A stretch of DNA of 64,000 nucleotides from Planctomycetes bacterium B3_Pla (GCA_005223045.1 NJBM01000012.1:62001-126000); one strand, 5' to 3'. Positions 16,834 to 27,112 are shown, counted from the stretch's first letter. A program made the numbers and translations. The notes: a model not told the origin generated them from the letters alone.

Positions 16834-18576
16834 GTGGGCGGATTTCAGGCATTAGACTGGATAGCTATTGCAGGTTATTTCGGCATCATGCTGGCGATTG
16901 TCTGGTGGGTGGTCCGGCAGAAACAGAGAACGTCGGCGGACTACTTCCTCGCCGGCAGACACATGCCCTGGTTTGTGGTCGGCGCTTCGATTTTCGCCTC
17001 GAATATAGGCTCCGAACATATCGTCGGACTCGCCGGTCAAGGCTCCACAAGCGGCATGGGTATGGCCCACTGGGAATTGCACGCCTGGGTGGTGGTAATG
17101 TTGGCCTGGATTTTCGTGCCTTTTTACTACCGCTCGAAAGTATTTACCATGCCTGAGTTTCTGGAGAAGCGATACAATTCGACGGCCCGCTGGATACTGA
17201 CAATCGTCTCACTTGTGGCGTACGTTTTCACGAAGGTATCCGTAACAGTCTATGCAGGCGGCGTGGTGTTCAATGTGCTGCTGCCCGAGATTCAGGTGCC
17301 GATCACGGAGACTTTCGTTCTCGATGCATTCTGGATCGGCGCACTATTGACGGTCACTTTGACAGGCATTTACACTGTTCTCGGCGGACTGCGCGCCGTG
17401 GTGTACACTGATACTATCCAGACGGTTATCTTGTTGATCGGCTCAGCCTTTATCACGTTTTTTGGCCTGAGCAAGCTCGGCGGCTGGGGCGAGCTGCAAG
17501 CGATATGCCGCGAGAATGCCGCCAATTTCGCACTATGGCGGCCAAACTCGGACCCCGACTTCCCGTGGCTTGGCATACTGATTGCGTCGCCTATAATCGG
17601 AATATGGTACTGGTGTACGGACCAGTACATCGTACAGAGGACGCTGGCGGCCAAGGACCTTCGCAATGCCAGGCGCGGCGCTCTCTGGGGCAGTTTCCTG
17701 AAGGTCTGGCCCGTGATGATCTTTCTCGTTCCGGGTCTTATCGGTTACGCACTGCATCAGAAAGGCATAATTGAGATCCCACCAAAACTCGATCTCAACG
17801 GCCAAGTGATGCTCGACGCAAGCGGTAATCAGGTCCGCGACGGCGATCAGGTCTTTGCGATCATGGTCAAGTCGTTATTGCCGGTCGGTATACGCGGCCT
17901 GGTGGTCGGAGGTCTGCTGGCGGCATTGATGAGTTCTCTGTCGTCACTGTTCAATTCCTGCGCCACACTTTTTACGGTCGATATTTATGAGAAGATAAGA
18001 CCGAAGGCTTCCGAACGGCATCTCGTCACTGTCGGGCGAGTCGCAACGGTGGTAGTGGTCGCGATGGGGATAATCTGGATTCCAGTGATGCAACGAGTCT
18101 CGCAGGGGGGGTTGTACAAGTACCTGCAGGATGTTCAAAGCTACCTGGGGCCGCCTATCACGGCGGTATTCCTGCTCGGCCTCTTCTGCAAGCGCATTAA
18201 CGGCAAAGGTGCGGTAGCCGGCCTGGCGATTGGTTTTGTTGCCGGCATGGGCAAGCTCGCTCTACAGGCTCTGACAGGCGGAGGGCAAGAAGCCGTAATT
18301 ACATCCCCCGACTGGCTCGTATATGTCGGACAATACAACTTCCTCTTCGCTTCGGGCTGGCTGCTCTTAATAAGCATTGTGGTGATAGTCGGAGTCTCGC
18401 TGTCGACCGCCCCGCCGGATTATGAACAGATCACCGGTCTGACCTATGCCACCGCTACGCCCGAACAAAAGAAGGAACGCCGGGAAAGCTGGGGCGCAGT
18501 GGATGTGCTGATAACCGTTGTGGTGTTGGGCCTGGTGCTTGCCTTGTATGTGTATTTCAGTTTCTGGTTGAACTAA
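16834..18576 (+). CDS. Sodium:solute symporter (SSS family), pentose operon
   Basis: 580 residues, about 14 hydrophobic segments. It resembles SGLT-type sodium/sugar symporters: KQRTSADYFLAGRHMPWFVV, ASNIGSEHIVGLAGQGSTSG, TMPEFLEKRYNSTARW, GLRAVVYTDTIQTVILL and LAALMSSLSSLFNSCATLFT. The GTG at 16834 is preferred because AAAGGG lies seven bases upstream; a TTG at 16828 is too close to that site. It is followed 35 bases later by ribulokinase, so it probably imports L-arabinose or a related pentose. The substrate is inferred from the operon. Confidence 0.9.
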   Translation: MGGFQALDWIAIAGYFGIMLAIVWWVVRQKQRTSADYFLAGRHMPWFVVGASIFASNIGSEHIVGLAGQGSTSGMGMAHWELHAWVVVMLAWIFVPFYYRSKVFTMPEFLEKRYNSTARWILTIVSLVAYVFTKVSVTVYAGGVVFNVLLPEIQVPITETFVLDAFWIGALLTVTLTGIYTVLGGLRAVVYTDTIQTVILLIGSAFITFFGLSKLGGWGELQAICRENAANFALWRPNSDPDFPWLGILIASPIIGIWYWCTDQYIVQRTLAAKDLRNARRGALWGSFLKVWPVMIFLVPGLIGYALHQKGIIEIPPKLDLNGQVMLDASGNQVRDGDQVFAIMVKSLLPVGIRGLVVGGLLAALMSSLSSLFNSCATLFTVDIYEKIRPKASERHLVTVGRVATVVVVAMGIIWIPVMQRVSQGGLYKYLQDVQSYLGPPITAVFLLGLFCKRINGKGAVAGLAIGFVAGMGKLALQALTGGGQEAVITSPDWLVYVGQYNFLFASGWLLLISIVVIVGVSLSTAPPDYEQITGLTYATATPEQKKERRESWGAVDVLITVVVLGLVLALYVYFSFWLN

Positions 18577-18611
18577 CGCTCTGATAGCTTCTTTGAACAG
18601 GAGGTTATTTC

Positions 18612-20297
18612 ATGCCTTATACGATTGGCCTGGATTACGGAACCAATTCGGTGCGATGCCTGATCGTCGATGTGACCAACGGCGATGAGATTGGCAGTTG
18701 CGTCTATGAATACGAAACCGGCGAAGCCGGCATTATTCTCGACCCGGCCGACCACAACCTGGCGAGACAGAATCCGGCTGACTACGTCAAGGGTATTGAA
18801 GTGGCCATAAAAGCGGCAATCGCCGAAGCGAAAAACGCTGCCGAGGGCTTTGAGGCGGACCGGATCATAGGCATCGGCGTCGATACAACCGGCTCAACGC
18901 CGCTTCCGGTCGATAAGGCCGGCACGCCTCTGAGCATGTCGGATCAATTCAAGAACAATCCAAACGCTCATGCCTGGCTGTGGAAGGACCACACGGGCCA
19001 TGCCGAAGCCGCCGAGATTACCGAATTAGCTCAGAAGGAACATCCAGAATACCTCGCCAGGTGCGGCGGAACATATTCGTCGGAATGGTTCTTCAGCAAA
19101 GTTCTCCATTGCCTGCGAACAGATCCGGCGGTTTTTGATGCGGCTCATAGCTGGGTTGAATGCTGCGATTACATCCCGGCAGTCCTGACAGGCACCGAAA
19201 AACCGCAAGAAATCAAAGCAAGTCGCTGCGCCGCCGGACACAAAGCCATGTTCGCCGGCCAGTGGGGAGGACTACCAGCAAAAGACTTCCTGGCAAAACT
19301 CGATCCCAAGCTCGGCGAACTCCGCGACCGGCTCTACGAAGAAACCTACACCGTAGAAACCGAGGCGGGAAAGCTCACCGAAGAGTGGGCGCAAAAGCTC
19401 GGACTGCCTGCCGGCATTCCCGTAGCCGTGGGCGCTTTCGACGCCCATTTAGGGGCCGTCGGCTCCGGCATCGCTCCGGGAAAACTGGTGAAAATAATCG
19501 GCACCAGCACCTGCGATATGCTCGTGTCGGAATCGGGCCGGGAACTAGCGGACATCCCCGGAATATGCGGCATCGTTGACGGCTCGATTTTGCCCGGCTA
19601 CTTCGGCCTGGAAGCCGGGCAGTCAGCGGTGGGCGACATCTTCAATTGGTTCGTCAACTACATCCAGCCGGGCGGCAAAGAAGCAGGCTCGCACGAAGCT
19701 CTTACCGAAAAGGCTGCAAAGCTCAAACCGGGCCAGTCTGGGCTACTGGCGCTGGACTGGAACAACGGCAACAGAACAGTGCTCGTAGATCAGAGGCTTA
19801 CGGGGCTGCTGGTCGGCCAGACGCTGCACACAAGGCCCGAAGAGATTTACCGAGCGCTGATTGAGGCGACCGCGTTCGGCGCCCTGACTATCATCAACAG
19901 GTTCGAGGAATACGGCGTTAAAGTCTCGGAAGTCATAAACTGCGGCGGAATCGCCGAGAAGAATCCTCTGCTGATGCAGATTTATGCCGATGTGACCGGC
20001 AGAGAAATGCAGATATCCCGCTCGGCCCAGAGTTGCGCTTTGGGCGCTGCAATCGCAGGCGCGGTTGTCGCGGGCAAAGAGTCCGGGGGCTACGGCGTTT
20101 TCGCCGACGCCCAGGCCGCTATATGCGGGATCAAAGATGTAACCTACAAGCCCATTTCCGAAAACCACAAGGTATATCAGCAGTTGTATGTCCTGTATAA
20201 GCAGTTGCACGATGCCTTCGGCGTGCAGGACCGGTCGGGTAAACTGGGCAACGTTATGAAAGAGCTGTTGAGCATCAAAGACGCAGTTCATTGTTGA
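18612..20297 (+). CDS. araB: Ribulokinase (FGGY kinase)
   Basis: 561 residues, the length of AraB-type ribulokinases. The N-terminal phosphate motif is TIGLDYGTNSVRCLIVD; GIGVDTTGSTPLPVD, WKDHTGHAEA, the catalytic-Asp segment PVAVGAFDAHLGAVGSG, IIGTSTCDML and the C-terminal FGGY signature region INCGGIAEKNPLLMQIYADV follow. It phosphorylates L-ribulose to L-ribulose-5-phosphate. ATG 18612 has AGGAGG nine bases upstream. It overlaps the araD leader and sits between a sugar symporter and AraD, which supports ribulose as substrate. Confidence 0.93.
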   Translation: MPYTIGLDYGTNSVRCLIVDVTNGDEIGSCVYEYETGEAGIILDPADHNLARQNPADYVKGIEVAIKAAIAEAKNAAEGFEADRIIGIGVDTTGSTPLPVDKAGTPLSMSDQFKNNPNAHAWLWKDHTGHAEAAEITELAQKEHPEYLARCGGTYSSEWFFSKVLHCLRTDPAVFDAAHSWVECCDYIPAVLTGTEKPQEIKASRCAAGHKAMFAGQWGGLPAKDFLAKLDPKLGELRDRLYEETYTVETEAGKLTEEWAQKLGLPAGIPVAVGAFDAHLGAVGSGIAPGKLVKIIGTSTCDMLVSESGRELADIPGICGIVDGSILPGYFGLEAGQSAVGDIFNWFVNYIQPGGKEAGSHEALTEKAAKLKPGQSGLLALDWNNGNRTVLVDQRLTGLLVGQTLHTRPEEIYRALIEATAFGALTIINRFEEYGVKVSEVINCGGIAEKNPLLMQIYADVTGREMQISRSAQSCALGAAIAGAVVAGKESGGYGVFADAQAAICGIKDVTYKPISENHKVYQQLYVLYKQLHDAFGVQDRSGKLGNVMKELLSIKDAVHC

Positions 20298-20305
20298 GGT
20301 CCACT

Positions 20306-20998
20306 GTGCACGAAGAACTCAAGAGAAATGTGTGCGATGCAAATCTTGAACTGCGGAAGCGAGAGCTTGTCATTTACAGTTGGGGCAATGCCAGCGGCAT
20401 AGACCGCTCGACGGGTACGGTAGCCATCAAGCCCAGCGGCCTTCCGTACGATGAGCTTACGCCCGACAAAATGGTCCTGCTCGACCTGGACGGCAGCATT
20501 ATCGAAGGAACGCTCAAGCCTTCATCGGACACGCCTACACATCTTGAGCTATACAGGAATTTCGAAGCCATCGGCGGTATATGCCATACGCATTCGCCGA
20601 CCGCGACTATGTGGGCACAAGCCTGTAGAGCAATCCCATGCTTCGGCACTACCCACGCCGACTACTTCTATGGCGCAATCCCGGTTACCGATATAATGAC
20701 CAAAGAGCAGATACAAACTGATTACGAGCTAAACACGGGCAAGGCAATTGTCAGCCGATTTGCAGATATCGATCCGATGCAGATGCCGGCGGTTTTAGCG
20801 GCAAAACACGGTCCGTTCACGTGGGGCAAAAATCCCGCCGCCGCCGTCGAGGCTATGGTCGTGTTGGAGCAGATCGCAGCAATGGCCTTGGGCACCATAA
20901 CGATAAACCGCGACCAAGGCGCTATTGGCAACACGCTTCTGGACAAACACTATTTGCGCAAGCACGGCAGGAACGCCTATTACGGCCAAAAATCATAG
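20306..20998 (+). CDS. araD: L-ribulose-5-phosphate 4-epimerase
   Basis: 230 residues, class II aldolase/epimerase family. Zinc-ligand histidines lie in GGICHTHSPTATMWAQ, and FGTTHADYFYGAIPVT is also typical; SWGNASGIDR and AIKPSGLPYDEL bind phosphate. It converts L-ribulose-5-phosphate to D-xylulose-5-phosphate. The start is the GTG at 20306, with GAGG six bases upstream; that site overlaps the end of araB (stop 20295-20297), so the genes are translationally coupled. A TTG at 20291 would overlap araB and lacks a spaced ribosome-binding site. Confidence 0.93.
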   Translation: MHEELKRNVCDANLELRKRELVIYSWGNASGIDRSTGTVAIKPSGLPYDELTPDKMVLLDLDGSIIEGTLKPSSDTPTHLELYRNFEAIGGICHTHSPTATMWAQACRAIPCFGTTHADYFYGAIPVTDIMTKEQIQTDYELNTGKAIVSRFADIDPMQMPAVLAAKHGPFTWGKNPAAAVEAMVVLEQIAAMALGTITINRDQGAIGNTLLDKHYLRKHGRNAYYGQKS

Positions 20999-21040
20999 AG
21001 TGGGCCTCGGTCCACCAATCAACTCTCAAGGAGAGAAACA

Positions 21041-22447
21041 ATGAAGAAAACCACATTCGGCGTCATAGTCGGAAATCGCGGATTCTTCCCCGACGTGTTG
21101 GCTAAGCAGGGAAGAAAGAACATGCTCGAAGTGCTCAAGAAAAACGGATTCGGATCGGTCGCCCTGTCTATGAAGGAGACCAAATACGGAGCAGTTGAAA
21201 CTTTCGACGATGCGAAGAAATGCGCCGCTCTTTTTGCGGCGAAAGCCGGGAAGATCGACGGCATAATCGTCACGCTGCCCAACTTCGGCGATGAAAAGGC
21301 GGTTGCCGAAACGATCAAACGCTCGGGACTCAACGTGCCGATCCTGATCCAGGCCGAGCCCGACAAGCAGGGCGCGATGACCATCGCCAACAGAAGAGAC
21401 TCTTTCTGCGGCAAGTTCAGCGTCTGCAACAATCTCAGACAGGCCGGTATTCCATTTACCCTGACGAGCTCACATACGGTTGGAGTTACTTCGACACAGT
21501 TCAAGAGTGAGCTGAACGATTTCGCGTCTGTGTGCAGGATCGTAAAGGGGCTGGAGAACGTCAGATTCGGCGCTATCGGCGCCCGCACCGGCGCGTTTAA
21601 CACCGTCCGTTACAGCGAGAAGCTCCTCGAGCTTTCGGGCATCTCAGTCGAGACGATAGACCTGTCGGAAATCCTCGGCAAAGTTGCACTGCTCGCCGAC
21701 AACAACAGGGCGGTCAAGAAAAAGTTGGATGCTATCAGCAAGTACACCCCGACCGAATCAATTCCCGCCGAGAAACTGTTGAAGATGGCCAAGTTCGGCT
21801 ACGTGATAGACCGGTGGATCAAAGAGACCGAACTCGACGGCACCGCGATTCAATGCTGGACCGCGCTGGAGGAATTCTTCGGCATAGTCCCCTGCACACT
21901 CATGAGCATGATGAGTGAGTCGTTGGCGCCCAGCGCCTGTGAGGTCGATATCACCGGCTTGTTAGGGATGTATATTCTTCAGTTGGCCGGCGGCACGCCG
22001 AGCGCGCTTCTGGACTGGAACAACAACTACGGCTCCGATCCCGACAAGGCCGTCCTGTTCCATTGCAGCAATCTGCCGAAATCGTTCTTCTCAAAACAGA
22101 AGATGGACTACCAGGAGATTATCGCCGGGTTTGTGGGTAAGGAAAACACTTACGGCACAATTGTAGGCAGAATAGCTCCGGCCAAGGCAACGTTCTGCAG
22201 GACGAGCACCGACGACGCCGACGGGATCATCAGCGCTTATGTCGGACAGGGTGAATTCACAAATGACAAGCTCAACACCTTCGGCGGCTACGGCGTAATG
22301 AAGATTCCCAACCTCCAGCTTCTATGCCAGTACATCTGCAAGATGGGCTTCGAGCATCATGTCGCCGTCGGACTGACGCAGAAAGCCGACGCGATAGCCG
22401 AAGCGCTCGACAACTACATGGGCTGGGAAGTTTACAGGCACCGGTAG
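21041..22447 (+). CDS. L-fucose/arabinose isomerase-family protein (COG2407 type)
   Basis: 468 residues from an ATG with AAGGAGAG seven bases upstream. Landmarks of the COG2407 isomerase-like family are GVIVGNRGFFPDVLAKQGR, DGIIVTLPNFGDEKAVAETI, RFGAIGARTGAFNTVRYSEK, TAIQCWTALEEFFGIVPC and CEVDITGLLGMYILQLAGG. The metal-binding Glu and Asp probably lie in ALEEFFG and CEVDITG. Its place after a symporter, ribulokinase and AraD suggests that it makes L-ribulose from L-arabinose in place of a classical AraA. A fucose or arabinose-isomer substrate is also possible. It ends the operon, 51 bases from a convergent gene. Confidence 0.85.
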   Translation: MKKTTFGVIVGNRGFFPDVLAKQGRKNMLEVLKKNGFGSVALSMKETKYGAVETFDDAKKCAALFAAKAGKIDGIIVTLPNFGDEKAVAETIKRSGLNVPILIQAEPDKQGAMTIANRRDSFCGKFSVCNNLRQAGIPFTLTSSHTVGVTSTQFKSELNDFASVCRIVKGLENVRFGAIGARTGAFNTVRYSEKLLELSGISVETIDLSEILGKVALLADNNRAVKKKLDAISKYTPTESIPAEKLLKMAKFGYVIDRWIKETELDGTAIQCWTALEEFFGIVPCTLMSMMSESLAPSACEVDITGLLGMYILQLAGGTPSALLDWNNNYGSDPDKAVLFHCSNLPKSFFSKQKMDYQEIIAGFVGKENTYGTIVGRIAPAKATFCRTSTDDADGIISAYVGQGEFTNDKLNTFGGYGVMKIPNLQLLCQYICKMGFEHHVAVGLTQKADAIAEALDNYMGWEVYRHR

Positions 22448-22498
22448 CCATTCACGTTTCGCAAAAGCTTGTCCGACAAGTGCTGTCTGCGCCGGACG

Positions 22499-25400
22499 CT
22501 ATGATCCTCCCAAAGCAGCCAATCTTATCCCAATGAAGGCTGACAGATTGACGCTTTGGCCGTCAGCCAAAGGTACGATGTATTTGCCCGCCACGAACGT
22601 TATCGACTCGTCCGCGGTGAAGTCCATGTCGTTGTTCAAAATGCCCACATACTCGACAAGAGCATCAAGGTAATTTCCGGCGTCGGCATAATACTTCTCA
22701 GGCCCAACGTTGAATGTTATGGCATCAGCAATTGACGCCATCTGCTCGGGCGAGGGCGGCGCTCCGGGAGGAGCGAACTGATTTATCACCTGTCCCAGCG
22801 CAGCTACATGAATCCCATCGTTGTCCTGCAGGATTACGGCCGCCCTCTGGAGCCTTGCGCACGAATTGCACGGCTGCATGTCTCTGGCCGAGGCCAAAGT
22901 GTTTGCGGCCCAGATCTGCATCATCCTCTCGTTGACTCCAAGCTCCGCAGCAGCCCACTTGGTCAGAGCCGGACAACCTGAAACCTCCAACGTCACTCTC
23001 TCAAGCCCCGGCGCCGACGAAGTCAGCGGAGCAACAACTACCGGCAGCGGACTGATCGTAATTGTCACCGTCGCCTTGCCAAGCTCGGCCCCGGCTTCGG
23101 GATCGGCCGCTGAATACGTGAAGCTGTCCTCCCCGGTATAGCCACTTTCCGGCGTGAAGCTGAACGTGCCGTCCTCATTCAACACCAGGGTCCCGTCGCC
23201 TTCGTAAGTGAATCCATCCACCGAGAGCGGGTCGCCATCCGGATCGAAATCGTTGGCCAAGACGTCGATAATAACAACAGCCTCCTGCTCGGTCGCCGCC
23301 GTATCGTCGGCCAGGGTGGGAAGCGCATTTATCACCGCAATCGTGACCGTAGCCGATTCGGAGGATGCGCCAATCTCACCATCGCTGGTCGTATAGGCAA
23401 AGCTGTCTTCTCCGACAAAACCATCCTGCGGTGTATATGTAAATGTTCCATCATCGTTCTGTATCAGCGTGCCGTCGCCTTCGTAGAGGAAGGAATCAAT
23501 CGCAAACGCATCGCCATCAGGGTCGGCATCGTTGGCCAGCACGTCGATACCACTGACGGGATCGCCCATGTGGGTAGTCGCCGTGTCGTCACCCAAGGCC
23601 GGCAGCGCGTTCGTTACGGCAATAACAGCCATGGCCGATTCAGAAGATACACCATCCTGACCGTCGCTGGTCGTGTACGCGAAGCTTTCTTCTCCGACAA
23701 AACCTTCGGGCGGTGTATATGTAAATGTTCCGTCATCATTCAGTACCAGGATACCGTCGCCTTCGTAAACGAAGGAGTCGACCGCAAACGCATCACCATC
23801 GGGATCGGTGTCGTTAGCCAGAACGTCAATACCGGTGACGGAATCGCCCATGTGGGTTGCCGCCGTATCGTCGCCTAGGCCGGGCAGGGTGTTGGTAACG
23901 GTGATTGTGACCGTAGCCTCTTCGGCATAGAATTCACCATCGGTGGCGACATAGGTGAAGGTATCCGTGCCGACGAATCCCTCGTCCGGCTGGTAAGTGT
24001 ATTCTCCGGTATCCGGGTCAAAATCCACCAGTACGCCATGCTCGGGTTCGTCGATCACATGGGCTGTGAAGTCCTCACCTTGAGGATGACTGTCGTTATC
24101 GAGCACGTTTGCCGTGACCGGATCACCCATGTGGGTAGTGGCAGTATCAGCCACGGTGATCGGCGGCAGTGGAGGATTCAGGCCCGGCGGCGCCGGACAG
24201 TCGGGGCAATCGGCGTTATGATTCTCATCAATCTCCAGCACCGCGTGAGCTTCTCCGTCCGTTTCGTCCCGATCAGTCGGATCGCCGTTCGAGGACATCG
24301 AGACCGTTCCGGCCCCTCCGCCCGATTTGGCGACAACAAGGATGGGATCTTTGCCGCCGCCATTGATGGAAATGTTACCTGCTCCGGCCATATCCTTGCC
24401 GGCATGTATAAGTATCGAAGCCTCAGCAGGGCCGCTTTCGGAAGTGTGGGAATATGCGTCTATTTGCTCCTCCGGTCCGAGATTAATCGTAACATTCTCG
24501 CCGGCATCGATGTGAATATCCGCGGTGCTCCTTATTTTACCGTGCGCCCAGACTGTGATCTGGCCATTGACCACGACATCACCATGTTCCGATACCAGGC
24601 AGGTCCTGGCCTGCCCGATTTCCTTGATATCGGAGGGGACTTGATTTGTGACGGTTTTGACGTCGCCATTGATCGTCAGATCGCCGTCGGCAATAACAGA
24701 GACCTCGTCGTAACTGCCACCCTCGACTGTCAATGCCCCTGTTTCGACATCGCCGTAATTGGTGGTGAGCAGTCTGATCTTGCCGGGCTCGGTTATTTTG
24801 TCGTTCGAGGGCACTTCGGTAAAGATATCGCCTATCGTAATTCCACCCTCGCCCGCCAGCATATAGACGTTCCCGCCCTCGGTAGTGTGGATTGCAGCAG
24901 CATAACCGTCGGCCCCGGGCAAAAATGTAATTCCCCCGGTATCATACGTCGTGCGAAGCACGATATCACCGCTCCCGCCTTCTATTACACCATCGCTCAT
25001 AGGTTCGGCGACGATGTTCCCTCCCGTCCTCGAATGCGCAACCAGCTCAACATCTGTTGACGCATACGACTGACCTTCAATCCACTGTTCATAGACCGTG
25101 TTATCAGGCGGGTCATCGGGCATGGAACCGTCTGCAATTGTTATGTCCAACGCATCGATTACTATCTTGCCTCTCTTGCCATCCGTTGCGGACGCATCGA
25201 TATCACCGGCCATATTTACATAGTCGCCGCTGATCTCCACACTGGTTTCCACGACATCATCGAATTCATCGACAATGTCATGCGGCAGATGACCGCCCGT
25301 GGCTGCAATTTGTGCGCCCGCACTGACAGTTGTCCGGCCTTCGGAATGGACGACAACCAGGCCGCTATCACTTTCGGCCCCTGCGTTTGCGGTGGTCACA

Positions 25401-26341
25401 CTGCCGGCGGCAAGGACAACCTCGTCGGCAGCAGTCAAGGTAACGCTGCCGCCGTCGTCACCGATACCGTCGGCGTTGATGGTGCCTTTCTGCTCTATGC
25501 GGCCGACGCCGCTTGCGACTCTTACAGACTCGGAACTGAGATCGAGCGCCGTCGAGAATATGTCTCCCGCGGCGAGGACAACTGTGCCTGAAGGTGATGT
25601 GATTTCACCCGTACTTTCGTTGATGACATCACCGATGCCTTCGGCGCCTCCCTCGTCGGGGAGTGTTACCGAGTCCATTTCAACGACAATCTTGCTGCCG
25701 GGTTCACCGAGCAGCACTCTGTCGCCGGCGGCCATCACGACAAATCCACCCGGGCCTGTTGATATCGTACCGTAATTGAGGATCCTGCTGCCAAGAAGAG
25801 CGACGCCCTCAGAAGCGTTAATCGTGCCGCTGTTGATGACTTCGCCAAAGCCGTCTGCGGCAATGAATTCATAGTTGCCGGCTGTGAAATCGGAGTCTGT
25901 TATGTCAAGACTGGAAGCGACCAATTGAGTTACGTTGACAGTTGAGCCGGCGCCGAAAATTACTCCGGCAGGATTAACGACAAAAACCCTGCCATTAGCA
26001 CTTAGAATACCGTTGAACTCCGTCGGGACGGCCCCGGAGCTTATCCTGTTGAGCACGGCCGACATACTGCTCAGCTCGCCATCCAGATTTTGATTGAATG
26101 TGACAGACTGGCCCGCATTTGTGTCGAAATTGTTCCAGTTGATGATAGCGCCGTGGTCGGTCTCGATGATTGTGTGATCGCCCCATGTGGTGAAGTCCGC
26201 GCCGGAAGAATTGACAACGTTGCCCGACTCAAGGGCCAGCGCGGCCGGCAGCCATGTGTTTAGCATCAAACACCACGTCAGCAAGTATATGAGGCACCGT
26301 CTGAGATGTTGCTTTTTCATGTTTTTTGTTCCGCTCTGCAT
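22499..26341 (-). CDS. Filamentous-haemagglutinin/VCBS-repeat surface protein
   Basis: 1280 residues. The ATG at 26341 has AAGGA eight bases upstream and opens a long signal peptide (CLIYLLTWCLMLNTWLPAALA). Residues about 40-200 form a haemagglutination-activity/TPS-like beta-helix: TIIETDHGAIINWNNFDTNA, LNRISSGAVPTEFNGILSAN, VFVVNPAGVIFGAGSTVNV. A long beta-helical stretch follows (VVLAAGD, EVVLAAGSV). Around residues 690-1090 are four Ca-binding cadherin/VCBS-type repeats (DVLANDTDPDGDAF...FTYTPPEGFVGEESFAYT), then a unique C-terminal domain with cysteines (CPALTKWAAAELGVNERMMQ, PCNSCARLQRAA). It is probably an adhesin or matrix protein. No TpsB-type outer-membrane partner lies nearby. Confidence 0.88.
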   Translation of the reverse strand: MQSGTKNMKKQHLRRCLIYLLTWCLMLNTWLPAALALESGNVVNSSGADFTTWGDHTIIETDHGAIINWNNFDTNAGQSVTFNQNLDGELSSMSAVLNRISSGAVPTEFNGILSANGRVFVVNPAGVIFGAGSTVNVTQLVASSLDITDSDFTAGNYEFIAADGFGEVINSGTINASEGVALLGSRILNYGTISTGPGGFVVMAAGDRVLLGEPGSKIVVEMDSVTLPDEGGAEGIGDVINESTGEITSPSGTVVLAAGDIFSTALDLSSESVRVASGVGRIEQKGTINADGIGDDGGSVTLTAADEVVLAAGSVTTANAGAESDSGLVVVHSEGRTTVSAGAQIAATGGHLPHDIVDEFDDVVETSVEISGDYVNMAGDIDASATDGKRGKIVIDALDITIADGSMPDDPPDNTVYEQWIEGQSYASTDVELVAHSRTGGNIVAEPMSDGVIEGGSGDIVLRTTYDTGGITFLPGADGYAAAIHTTEGGNVYMLAGEGGITIGDIFTEVPSNDKITEPGKIRLLTTNYGDVETGALTVEGGSYDEVSVIADGDLTINGDVKTVTNQVPSDIKEIGQARTCLVSEHGDVVVNGQITVWAHGKIRSTADIHIDAGENVTINLGPEEQIDAYSHTSESGPAEASILIHAGKDMAGAGNISINGGGKDPILVVAKSGGGAGTVSMSSNGDPTDRDETDGEAHAVLEIDENHNADCPDCPAPPGLNPPLPPITVADTATTHMGDPVTANVLDNDSHPQGEDFTAHVIDEPEHGVLVDFDPDTGEYTYQPDEGFVGTDTFTYVATDGEFYAEEATVTITVTNTLPGLGDDTAATHMGDSVTGIDVLANDTDPDGDAFAVDSFVYEGDGILVLNDDGTFTYTPPEGFVGEESFAYTTSDGQDGVSSESAMAVIAVTNALPALGDDTATTHMGDPVSGIDVLANDADPDGDAFAIDSFLYEGDGTLIQNDDGTFTYTPQDGFVGEDSFAYTTSDGEIGASSESATVTIAVINALPTLADDTAATEQEAVVIIDVLANDFDPDGDPLSVDGFTYEGDGTLVLNEDGTFSFTPESGYTGEDSFTYSAADPEAGAELGKATVTITISPLPVVVAPLTSSAPGLERVTLEVSGCPALTKWAAAELGVNERMMQIWAANTLASARDMQPCNSCARLQRAAVILQDNDGIHVAALGQVINQFAPPGAPPSPEQMASIADAITFNVGPEKYYADAGNYLDALVEYVGILNNDMDFTADESITFVAGKYIVPLADGQSVNLSAFIGIRLAALGGS

Positions 26342-27083
26342 CGTTCTCTTCCTTACATACAAGTGATGATTGTCTTTGGCGGTTGTTAATGTCGCCCTTC
26401 TACACTCAGTTTCAGACAAATTCCCCTCTGTCACATTTGTGAGGTTGACGCTTGATTGACCACTAAGTGCATCGGCATAAGCAATTAGAAACCTTTTGCC
26501 TTTTATAGGACGGATTAGCCGCAAATTCGCCGATAATATGGTCGCAGGCCGCAGCCAATCCCACATTGATGCAAAAGGTGATACGGACGGGACAGGGCTG
26601 AAAAGGCAGATGGGAAAGGTAGTGCAACAGCGGACAACAACCGGCTTGATTCAAAGGAAACTCATTTCTAATATTGATAGCGCGTTTGACGAGGCTCAAT
26701 AAAATACCTGCCCTCGCGCAGAGGTCATGAGGTGCACCGCCGCCAACCAGAAAGTCACACCTTGAAGGAAATCAATGCGGCATCACAACACAAGACATTC
26801 GGAAGCAAGCCTGGAAACGGCGTTTTCAATATTAAAAATGCACTTTGCAACGCCCCCGATTACTTTTTTGCACGCCAAGAGCGACCAAGACAACTGCAAG
26901 AGCCGATTTTGAGAACCCGGCACCAAACGCCCGCAAAAAAAAGATGAAAATTTTTTCTGATAACCATTATTTTCCCGCCAGGTGAGTGATTGACGGCTCA
27001 GGGAAAACCTCGTTGCACGGCGGGTACCGGTATCCTAAATTAGAGAAGTTTGCCGGCCGACCGGAAATCGCCGAAGATTTCTC
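26342..27083. other. Intergenic region, no gene seen
   Basis: About 740 bases between the haemagglutinin gene (minus) and rpmA (plus). Short frames at 26496-26702 and 26732-26947 lack ribosome-binding sites and recognisable composition. There is no rplU, the usual neighbour upstream of rpmA. No riboswitch motif was recognised. Confidence 0.5.
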
Positions 27084-27112
27084 TGGACAAGACCGCGAAG
27101 GCCTGTTAGAAT
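27084..27112 (+). promoter_or_regulatory. Promoter of rpmA
   Basis: TGGACA (27084-27089), a 17-base spacer and TAGAAT (27107-27112), each one base from consensus, lie 54 bases before the rpmA start. Confidence 0.65.

Noticed and set aside
24038..25060. 340-residue plus-strand ORF inside the haemagglutinin gene
   Set aside because: Antisense shadow of the repeat-rich coding region; no ribosome-binding site and no recognisable domain.
26496..26947. Two plus-strand ORFs upstream of rpmA
   Set aside because: Checked as candidates for rplU; neither resembles bL21 nor has a ribosome-binding site.
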